Assembly (NCBI GenBank): GCA_007128085.1
Contig: SKYC01000237.1
Span: 1-5,414 of the forward strand
Direction of reading: 5' to 3'
Origin: Saprospiraceae bacterium
Lineage (GTDB): Bacteria; Bacteroidota; Bacteroidia; Chitinophagales; Saprospiraceae
Length of the DNA stretch: 5,414 bases
The notes below the pieces were generated by a model. That model had not been told where the DNA came from, did no database searches, and saw only the letters and a list, made by a program, of their open reading frames with translations. The position numbers were made by a program, and so were the translations under genes. Below, one piece after another: positions 1 to 3,909 of the stretch (positions within the stretch are counted from its first letter, which is position 1; every line of letters begins with the position of its first letter).

Positions 1-6
1 GAACTT

Positions 7-43
7 TTTTAATCAAAAATTTCACAAAGGTGAATGATTAAAA
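7..43. repeat. Bulged inverted repeat in AT-rich leader region
   Basis: TTTTAATCA (7-15) pairs perfectly with TGATTAAAA (35-43), and directly inside it TTCAC (21-25) pairs with GTGAA (30-34) around an AAAG loop. The only unpaired part of the stem is AAAAT (16-20) on the 5' side, so the total is 14 base pairs with one 5-nt bulge. It is not followed by a T-run on either strand, which argues against an intrinsic terminator. It could be an operator for the ligase/deacylase unit, the 3' end of an upstream transcript, or an AT-rich coincidence. The pairing is seen directly; any role is inference. Confidence 0.5.
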
Positions 44-80
44 TAAGTTGCATGCGAGTTCCTGAATGTATTCAAATTTT

Positions 81-97
81 TTGCATATTTTATGCAA
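81..97. promoter_or_regulatory. 7-bp dyad upstream of the ATP-grasp gene
   Basis: TTGCATA (81-87) and TATGCAA (91-97) form a perfect inverted repeat separated by TTT. It ends 18 nt before the preferred start codon at 116 and would cover an alternative ATG at 92. Its size and symmetry fit a small operator or a weak hairpin in the 5' leader. No good -7/-33 promoter pair could be located around it, so its placement relative to the transcription start is unknown. Confidence 0.35.
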
Positions 98-115
98 GCA
101 AAAAATTTTAAACAG

Positions 116-1105
116 ATGAAAATATTGGTACTTACCGATCATCAAAAGCACAGCGACCAGAATTCGGTTTACGGGCTGGTGTATGCATTGAGACAGAGAG
201 AACCCGAAGCGCGTTTTTATATCGCTTCCCGTGCGGTCGGTGCCAACAGTGATTTTTTTTACCACTTCAATTCCCGCGAGCTTCAAGTGTCTGAAGCGCA
301 GAATGGTTTTTATTTCAATGAAGCCGAGAAATTTTTTACCCAAGGCGCAAAAAAAATGAAGCTGGAGGAATTTGACTGGATATTGTTGCGTTTGCCGAGG
401 CCCATCCCCACTGGTTTTTTCGATTTTTTGAGAACGGAATTCAGTGAACAACACATCATTAACCGGCCTACGGGAATAGAGCGGACGAGCAACAAGCTCT
501 TTTTACTCAATTACCCGCAGTGGTGTCCACCGATGAAACACTGTCGCTCAGTGGAGGATATACTAAATTTTGCCGAACAATTTCCAATCGTATTAAAACC
601 CCTGGAGAGCTATGGCGGTCAGGGCTTGATCAGAATCGAGGAGGAGCGGGTATGGGAGGAGCAAAAGACCATCGATCGGGACGCATTTATCCAGCGACTT
701 CGACAGGTCGAAAGCGTCGATTACCTGGCCATGAAATACCTGAAAAATGTAAATATGGGGGACAAGAGAATACTGGTCAGCAACGAAAATATTTTGGGTG
801 CTACACTTAGAAAACCGCCACCGGGCTCCTGGTTGTGCAATGTGTCTCAAGGGGGAACCTCTCACGAAGTGGAACCGGACGAGAGAGAAATTGAGATTCT
901 CAACGACCTGATACCCGATATGCGAAGGATGGGAGTGATCCTCTTTGGAATAGATACATTGGTGGGTGACGACGGGCTTCGGTATTTATCCGAGATCAAC
1001 ACCTTGAGTCTGGGCGGACTGACTCCGGCAGACAGAGCATCCGGAAAACCCATTTTAGACAAAGCCGCCGAAGGCATTTGGAATTTTATAAATAAAAAAT
1101 CATGA
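116..1105 (+). CDS. GshB-like ATP-grasp ligase
   Basis: This is an ATP-dependent carboxylate-amine ligase of the ATP-grasp fold, closest in layout to prokaryotic glutathione synthetase (GshB) among the families I can recall. I place the start at ATG 116 (329 aa) because MKILVLTDHQ matches the usual first beta-strand; an in-frame ATG at 92 would add eight residues and lies in a dyad. Counting from 116: INRPTGIERTSNK (115-127) corresponds to the NRP...NEK segment, VLKPLESYGGQG (159-170) is the nucleotide-binding lysine and glycine-rich loop, and GDKRIL (215-220) with LRKPPPG (231-237) form the substrate/phosphate side. FGID (277-280) and SEINT (292-296) supply the metal-binding Asp, Glu and Asn. 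The GshB MRKDPP segment is replaced by LLRLPRPIP (90-98), so the acceptor may differ from gamma-Glu-Cys. No gamma-glutamylcysteine ligase lies in the window. It is cytoplasmic and shares ATGA with the next gene. ATP-grasp is very likely; glutathione synthesis is uncertain. Confidence 0.85.
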   Translation: MKILVLTDHQKHSDQNSVYGLVYALRQREPEARFYIASRAVGANSDFFYHFNSRELQVSEAQNGFYFNEAEKFFTQGAKKMKLEEFDWILLRLPRPIPTGFFDFLRTEFSEQHIINRPTGIERTSNKLFLLNYPQWCPPMKHCRSVEDILNFAEQFPIVLKPLESYGGQGLIRIEEERVWEEQKTIDRDAFIQRLRQVESVDYLAMKYLKNVNMGDKRILVSNENILGATLRKPPPGSWLCNVSQGGTSHEVEPDEREIEILNDLIPDMRRMGVILFGIDTLVGDDGLRYLSEINTLSLGGLTPADRASGKPILDKAAEGIWNFINKKS

Positions 1106-2073
1106 AAGAGGTAAATCAGCCCCCCATCATCCGGGAAATTGACTTTGATGCCCTGGAAAGTGGAAAAACGCATAAATTGTGGTTGAAGTTGATCGACGAT
1201 CCACTGGGGAATCCGGTCGCTGTACCCGTAGTCATTATCAAGGGAAAGGAGCCGGGGAAAGTTCTGGGCATTACCGCGGCGGTTCACGGCAATGAAATCA
1301 ACGGAATACCGATCATTCAAAGAATGCTCAGAAAAGTGGATCCCGCCGAGTTGAAGGGAATCATCCTCGCCGTTCCGGTGGTCAATATACCATCATTTGA
1401 GAGAAAAAAAAGAAGGTTTGTAGACAATGTGGATCTCAATCACATCATGCCGGGAAATAAAAAAGGCAATGTTAGCCAGGTATACGCCTATCGATTTTTT
1501 CACAAAGTGATTAAAAATATCGATTATTTGTTGGATCTGCACACAGCGAGCGGGGGGAGGATTAATTCTTTTTACGTCAGAGCGGATATGAAAAACAAAA
1601 TTGCCTCCAAACTGGCCAAACTCCAAAATCCCGATATCATCGTGCACAATCCACCGGCCGATGGGACGCTCCGCGGAGCTGCAAATGCCTTGAATATTCC
1701 CGCTATTACGCTGGAAGTAGGCAATCCCAATGTTTTCCAAAACAGCATGATAAAGACGGGCATCACCGGTTTGTTTAATGTGATTTACCAGTTGGGTATG
1801 CTGGATGGGGAGATAGTTCCCGACCATAGTCCGGTCATTCGCTGCTCCAGCTCCTATTGGCTGTATACCAACAGAGGTGGAATCCTCACCGTTTTGCCGT
1901 CCACTACCAAAATCGTAGAAAAAGGGGAAAAGGTGGCGGTACTCAGAGACATCTTTGGATCTATAATCGAGGAGTATTTCAGCCCGGAGCGCGGAGTGGT
2001 CATTGGGAAAAGTGTCAGTCCGGTCAATCAATCCGGAGGGAGAATTCTCCACCTCGGATTGCTGAGAAAATAA
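1102..2073 (+). CDS. Succinylglutamate desuccinylase/aspartoacylase family zinc hydrolase
   Basis: This 323-aa protein belongs to the AstE/ASPA branch of the M14-type zinc carboxypeptidase fold, which hydrolyses N-acyl amino acids or similar amides. The zinc ligands are visible as HGNE (His62, Glu65) and His147 in DLHT, and the catalytic glutamate is probably Glu205 in LEVG. The motif that is usually DLNRxFPG is DLNHIMPG here (111-118), so the arginine that binds the substrate carboxylate in aspartoacylase is replaced by histidine. The C-terminal part from about residue 245 (YWLYTNRGGILTVLP, then VEKGEKVAVLRDIFG) resembles the biotinyl-like beta domain typical of the bacterial members. The start is fixed by the ATGA overlap with the ligase stop, so translation is probably coupled; no Shine-Dalgarno is present. 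The substrate is unknown. The family call is strong and the specific names (aspartoacylase, AstE) should not be taken literally. Confidence 0.9.
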   Translation: MKEVNQPPIIREIDFDALESGKTHKLWLKLIDDPLGNPVAVPVVIIKGKEPGKVLGITAAVHGNEINGIPIIQRMLRKVDPAELKGIILAVPVVNIPSFERKKRRFVDNVDLNHIMPGNKKGNVSQVYAYRFFHKVIKNIDYLLDLHTASGGRINSFYVRADMKNKIASKLAKLQNPDIIVHNPPADGTLRGAANALNIPAITLEVGNPNVFQNSMIKTGITGLFNVIYQLGMLDGEIVPDHSPVIRCSSSYWLYTNRGGILTVLPSTTKIVEKGEKVAVLRDIFGSIIEEYFSPERGVVIGKSVSPVNQSGGRILHLGLLRK

Positions 2074-2136
2074 TCCGGTTTACCCATTGAAAATTTTGTC
2101 CGACAACGTTGGGAGAAGGAATTAAAAAACCGGACA
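2074..2136 (+). repeat. Alternative inverted pairings in the deacylase-cnoX spacer
   Basis: TCCGGTTT (2074-2081) is perfectly complementary to AAACCGGA (2127-2134). A second segment, TGTCCG (2097-2102), is perfectly complementary to CGGACA (2131-2136), so both compete for the same right-hand bases. A perfect palindrome, CAACGTTG (2104-2111), lies between them. The pairings are seen directly. They could be part of the 3' end of the deacylase transcript or of an upstream leader for cnoX, but 6-8 bp pairings can occur by chance in a spacer this size. Confidence 0.3.
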
Positions 2137-2158
2137 GGGGAGAGAAGGGACGAAATCG

Positions 2159-2188
2159 GTATCGCTAAAGTTTTTACCTTAGTGATAC
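2159..2188 (+). promoter_or_regulatory. 12-bp leader hairpin directly before cnoX-like gene
   Basis: GTATCGCTAAAG (2159-2170) pairs with CCTTAGTGATAC (2177-2188) around a six-nucleotide TTTTTA loop, with one G-U pair and one A-C mismatch. The stem ends 13 nt before the ATG at 2202, so in RNA it would sit against the ribosome landing site. There is no T-run after it, so it does not look like an intrinsic terminator for the deacylase gene. TACCTTAG (2175-2182) inside it is one mismatch from the Bacteroidota -7 box, but no TTG is found at the expected -33 distance, so I favour a structural or operator role. Confidence 0.45.
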
Positions 2189-2201
2189 AAAAACAACTTG
2201 A

Positions 2202-2999
2202 ATGACCATACAGGAATTGACAGAACGATCATTCGAAAAGGCCGTTTTGATTGACTTTTGGGCGGAATGGTGCGGCCCCTGCAGAACGTTTACACCCGTT
2301 TTGGAAAAGACACTTTCAAAATTTTCTAACCACATCCAACTCGAGAAAATAGATGTAGATAAAAGCAGGAGTCTGGCCGCTCAATTCAGGATACAGAGTA
2401 TCCCCACCATAGTTCTCTTAAAAGACGGAAAGGTGGCGGGAGTATCACAAGGGGCGATGTCTGAAACCCAATTGGAAAGTTGGTTAAAAGAGCAGCTGCC
2501 GGATTTGATAGAAAACGTAGATGAGAGCGATCTCACTGAGGTCCTGAAAAACTTGCCCCCCATTCCGGATGAGCAGAGACTGGAAATACTCAAAAGAGTG
2601 CTTTCTGAAAACCCGGATGACCCGGAAGTAGAATTGGAATACCTGCGCAGCCTCGTTTTTAACGATCCGCAAGAAAGCCTGGTGGAGATTGAAAAATTTA
2701 ACCAAAAGGAGGAAGGAAACTGGTTGATCAGTCTCTTCAAACTCCTGGCGGAGTTCCTCTCCTGCAAACCCGAAGAAATAGAAGCCCGGGGAAGCGAACA
2801 GCTTTCGACTTTTTACCGCGCGATCAAAGACGGAAATTTGGAGCAGGCCGCTGAGAAAATGACCGAATTCGCTTCAAAGGGATTTACCGAAGAGCAGGAA
2901 TTGGTTAAAAAAACAGGAGTGGCCTTTTTTGCTACCCTGGGGGATGCCCACCCCGCCAGTCAGAAATACCGGAAGTTGTTCAATATGTATTTGAGTTGA
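2202..2999 (+). CDS. cnoX: CnoX/YbbN-like thioredoxin-domain chaperone
   Basis: This 265-aa protein has an N-terminal thioredoxin domain (about 1-100) followed by an alpha-helical, TPR-like region (about 110-265). The active site is a complete WCGPC (23-27), and the cis-proline is Pro68 in SIPT. The last segment, LGDAHPASQKYRKLFNMYLS (246-265), closely resembles the C-terminal tail of E. coli CnoX/YbbN (recalled as ALASKYRRQLYALLY), the helix through which CnoX contacts GroEL. It is slightly shorter than the E. coli protein (about 284 aa). E. coli CnoX lacks the first redox cysteine, so this protein should act as a true thiol oxidoreductase as well as a possible holdase that passes clients to GroEL. 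It is cytoplasmic with no signal peptide. The start has no Shine-Dalgarno; it is preceded by an A-rich stretch and a hairpin. The 128-bp spacer leaves open whether it is cotranscribed with the ligase/deacylase pair. Thioredoxin fold: near certain; CnoX assignment: likely. Confidence 0.88.
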   Translation: MTIQELTERSFEKAVLIDFWAEWCGPCRTFTPVLEKTLSKFSNHIQLEKIDVDKSRSLAAQFRIQSIPTIVLLKDGKVAGVSQGAMSETQLESWLKEQLPDLIENVDESDLTEVLKNLPPIPDEQRLEILKRVLSENPDDPEVELEYLRSLVFNDPQESLVEIEKFNQKEEGNWLISLFKLLAEFLSCKPEEIEARGSEQLSTFYRAIKDGNLEQAAEKMTEFASKGFTEEQELVKKTGVAFFATLGDAHPASQKYRKLFNMYLS

Positions 3000-3006
3000 C
3001 TTTATT

Positions 3007-3033
3007 CCGAATATTAGGCTTTTTTAAGTTTTT
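3007..3033 (+). terminator. Weak T-rich termination region after cnoX-like gene
   Basis: Just after the stop codon, GGCTTTTTT (3017-3025) is followed by AAGTTTTT, giving a U-rich transcript end. The hairpin in front is poor: only CC (3007-3008) with GG (3017-3018) around GAATATTA. This could be a weak terminator that is helped by the strong stem at 3040-3090, but it does not meet the usual stem-plus-T-run standard. Confidence 0.25.
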
Positions 3034-3039
3034 CGCACG

Positions 3040-3090
3040 TGTCCCCTCGCCAACCAGTTGGGGGTACGACAATTTATTGGCGAGGGGGCA
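3040..3090. repeat. 14-bp GC-rich inverted repeat (REP-like hairpin)
   Basis: TGTCCCCTCGCCAA (3040-3053) is complementary to TTGGCGAGGGGGCA (3077-3090) over 14 positions with one G-U pair, around a 23-nt loop. A smaller hairpin, CCAAC (3050-3054) with GTTGG (3057-3061), uses the same bases, so the two folds exclude each other. A third copy of the core TTGGCGAG occurs at 3373-3380. No T-run follows, so it is not a standard terminator. It may protect the 3' end of the cnoX transcript or be a REP-like dispersed hairpin. The pairing is seen; the role is inferred. Confidence 0.6.
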
Positions 3091-3118
3091 AAGCAACTCG
3101 TTGGTGGAAGAGGGATTT

Positions 3119-3137
3119 ACCACGCCTTGGCGTGGGT
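3119..3137. repeat. Short palindrome, copy 1 (ACCACGC-TTGG type)
   Basis: CCACGCC (3120-3126) and GGCGTGG (3129-3135) form a perfect inverted repeat with TT between. It is followed by GTAAGACGCAAAGG, a wording that recalls ACGCAAAG-type intergenic repeats seen in Bacteroidota genomes (from memory, not searched). A related sequence, ACCACGCATTGGTGTG, is at 3481-3496, and AGACGC occurs near both copies (3140-3145 and 3464-3469). Confidence 0.5.
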
Positions 3138-3164
3138 AAGACGCAAAGGTTACATCTATCGATT

Positions 3165-3184
3165 GAGTTTAAATGGAGAGTTTC
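3165..3184 (+). repeat. Direct repeat, left copy
   Basis: GAGTTTAAATGGAGAGTTTC here matches GAGTTGAATAGGGAGTTTC at 3378-3396 at 16 of 20 aligned positions with one gap. The two copies flank the GTCGAAAG and G/A-rich tracts. This may be a decayed element end or a dispersed phrase that occurs twice by chance. Confidence 0.4.
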
Positions 3185-3210
3185 ATTCCTGACGGATGTT
3201 GAAGATTAAA

Positions 3211-3272
3211 GAAGTAGTCGAAAGTCAAAAGTTGGAAAGTCGAAAGTAGTCAAAGTCAAAAGTCGAAAGTTG
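3211..3272 (+). repeat. GTCGAAAG/GTCAAAAG degenerate tandem tract
   Basis: The stretch is built almost entirely from variants of AGTCGAAAG, AGTCAAAAG and AGTTGGAAAG. At a larger scale, a block starting AGTAGTC at 3213 recurs at 3245, a period of about 32 nt with small changes. No reading frame across it resembles a protein. It merges directly into the G/A-rich tract to the right. Confidence 0.7.
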
Positions 3273-3370
3273 GAAGATGGGAGAGGGAAGATGGAAGGTG
3301 GAAGAAATGAGGATGGTAGATGGAAGATGGAAGGTGGAAGAAATGAGGATGGTAGATGGAAGAGGGAAAA
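3265..3370 (+). repeat. C-free G/A-rich tract with perfect 36-bp tandem duplication
   Basis: For 106 nt the + strand contains no cytosine. Inside, a 36-bp unit at 3287-3322 is repeated without any change at 3323-3358, followed by the first five bases of a third copy. The unit itself is made of GGAAGATGG/GGAAGGTGG/GAGGATGG-type words. Perfect identity of the two copies points to recent slippage or unequal recombination, in contrast with the eroded tracts around it. Copy number is a likely site of strain variation. Confidence 0.85.
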
Positions 3371-3377
3371 CTTTGGC

Positions 3378-3396
3378 GAGTTGAATAGGGAGTTTC
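3378..3396 (+). repeat. Direct repeat, right copy
   Basis: GAGTTGAATAGGGAGTTTC is the second copy of the sequence at 3165-3184, in the same orientation, placed just right of the G/A-rich tract. It overlaps the end of TTGGCGAG (3373-3380), the core of the hairpin at 3040-3090. Confidence 0.4.
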
Positions 3397-3400
3397 CACT

Positions 3401-3438
3401 AAAAAATCAGAGAAATCAATAAATCACAAAAATCAGCG
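3401..3438 (+). repeat. AAATCA periodic tract
   Basis: AAATCA occurs four times, at 3404, 3413, 3421 and 3430, with 8-9 nt spacing, ending in AATCAGCGG. The regular spacing and A/T-rich wording match the style of degenerate intergenic phrases. It is too short and regular to be coding. Confidence 0.55.
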
Positions 3439-3480
3439 GTCCAGACAATGAGTGAGGATTGAAAGACGCCAAGTGAATAT

Positions 3481-3498
3481 ACCACGCATTGGTGTGTC
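3481..3498. repeat. Short palindrome, copy 2 (ACCACGC-TTGG type)
   Basis: ACCACGCATTGGTGTGTC matches the palindrome at 3119-3136 at 14 of 18 positions. It keeps the ACCACGC and TTGG words but its dyad is partly eroded. AGACGC precedes it at 3464, as AGACGC follows the first copy. It is probably a diverged member of the same repeat family. Confidence 0.4.
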
Positions 3499-3560
3499 CA
3501 AGGGAACTTGCCACGTTCAGTGCAAAAAAGCCAAGCCTTCCCGAAGCTAAAAAAAATTTC

Positions 3561-3597
3561 ATTTCCAATTTTCAATTGTCCATTTTCAATAATAATT
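3561..3597 (+). repeat. CAATTTTC/CAATTGTC degenerate tract
   Basis: CCAATTTTCAATTGTCCATT and the following TTTCAATAATAATT are built from variants of CAATTTTC and CAATTGTC. This wording is typical of degenerate intergenic repeats in Bacteroidota genomes, as I remember them. No gene resembling a known family crosses it. Confidence 0.5.
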
Positions 3598-3657
3598 AAA
3601 AGTATTGTTCGATAGTATAAAAAAACAGTCAACCCTATTTCATGAGGCTTCACACCC

Positions 3658-3721
3658 CCAATCACCAATCACCAATCCCCAATCACCAATCACCAATTAC
3701 CAATAAACCATTAACCATTAT
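3658..3721 (+). repeat. 7-bp CCAATCA tandem array
   Basis: Six units run in exact register at 3658, 3665, 3672, 3679, 3686 and 3693: CCAATCA, CCAATCA, CCAATCC, CCAATCA, CCAATCA, CCAATTA. They are followed by CCAATAA (3700) and two looser units CCATTAA (3708) and CCATTAT (3715) after a one-base shift. The array ends about 25 nt before the -7 box at 3746, so it occupies the upstream promoter region of the S9 peptidase gene. Copy-number change would alter what lies upstream of that promoter. Confidence 0.85.
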
Positions 3722-3745
3722 CACCCCTCCCTTCCCGCTTTTTTT

Positions 3746-3753
3746 TATATTTG
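3746..3753 (+). promoter_or_regulatory. Bacteroidota-type -7 promoter box for the S9 peptidase gene
   Basis: TATATTTG is a perfect match to the Bacteroidota sigma-70 (SigABfr) -7 consensus TAnnTTTG. It follows a T8 run and predicts transcription starting near 3760, about 150 nt before the ATG. No TTG lies at the expected -33 position (about 3722-3726 reads CACCC), so the promoter may be weak or may need an activator. Confidence 0.6.
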
Positions 3754-3765
3754 TAGCTCATTAGA

Positions 3766-3784
3766 AAATTTACAAGGTAAATTT
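3766..3784. promoter_or_regulatory. Perfect 8-bp dyad at the predicted transcript start
   Basis: AAATTTAC (3766-3773) and GTAAATTT (3777-3784) are perfect inverted repeats with an AAG spacer. The dyad begins about 6 nt after the predicted start site from the TATATTTG box. It could be a repressor operator or a small 5'-end hairpin that affects mRNA stability. The symmetry is seen; the role is inference. Confidence 0.5.
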
Positions 3785-3806
3785 GAAGTCAATATCTGTG
3801 TTTTTT

Positions 3807-3896
3807 ATGCAGCCTAAAGCCAATACCATTGGAACCGTATTTGGATGCGAAGACACCCGAATATTGAATTTCCCGACTGCAATTAATCGTTCCTAA
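3807..3896 (+). CDS. Possible 29-aa upstream ORF in the peptidase leader
   Basis: An ATG at 3807 opens 29 codons (MQPKANTIGTVFGCEDTRIL then NFPTAINRS) ending in TAA at 3894-3896, 13 nt before the peptidase start. It has no similarity to a family I know, no signal peptide and no run of one amino acid that would suggest attenuation. The T-rich stretch before it (TGTGTTTTTT) is a poor ribosome site. A chance ORF in the leader is the most likely explanation. Confidence 0.12.
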   Translation: MQPKANTIGTVFGCEDTRILNFPTAINRS

Positions 3897-3909
3897 AAAA
3901 TTTAAATCA

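Noticed and set aside
48..90. Promoter for the ligase gene
   Set aside because: TTG at 48-50 could be a -33 element, but no TAnnTTTG with at most one mismatch sits 17-21 nt downstream; too weak to annotate.
92..115. Upstream ATG adding eight residues (MQAKNFKQ) to the ligase
   Set aside because: The family's first strand begins at MKILVL, and the extra residues lie in an A/T-rich dyad; no ribosome site favours 92. It cannot be fully excluded.
38..454. 138-codon open frame on the minus strand over the ligase start
   Set aside because: It lies antisense to the ATP-grasp N-terminus, has low-complexity composition and matches no family I recognise; a shadow frame.
862..1320. 152-codon minus-strand open frame across the ligase/deacylase junction
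   Set aside because: It is antisense to two well-supported genes and has no family resemblance.
1393..2052. 219-codon minus-strand open frame
   Set aside because: Fully antisense to the deacylase, whose frame carries intact catalytic motifs; the minus frame has no recognisable domain.
3000..3200. tRNA or structured RNA gene around the strong hairpin
   Set aside because: No cloverleaf arms, T-loop (GTTCRA) or CCA end; only isolated hairpins.
3287..3358. 36-bp repeat as part of a CRISPR array
   Set aside because: The two copies are directly adjacent with no spacer, the unit is itself internally repetitive, and no cas gene is present.
3522..3549. Minus-strand terminator (AGCTTCGGGAAGGCT then TTGGCTTTTTT)
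   Set aside because: The stem is six pairs with a bulge, the T-run is several bases away, and no minus-strand gene exists upstream to need it.
3399..3668. 89-codon minus-strand open frame in the intergenic region
   Set aside because: It is made from repeat tracts (AAATCA, CAATTTTC and the start of the CCAATCA array), with no domain and no ribosome site; open by composition.
3658..3721. CCAATCA array as a plasmid or phage iteron origin
   Set aside because: Units are only 7 bp, C/A-biased and contiguous without spacing; no replication initiator gene is nearby.
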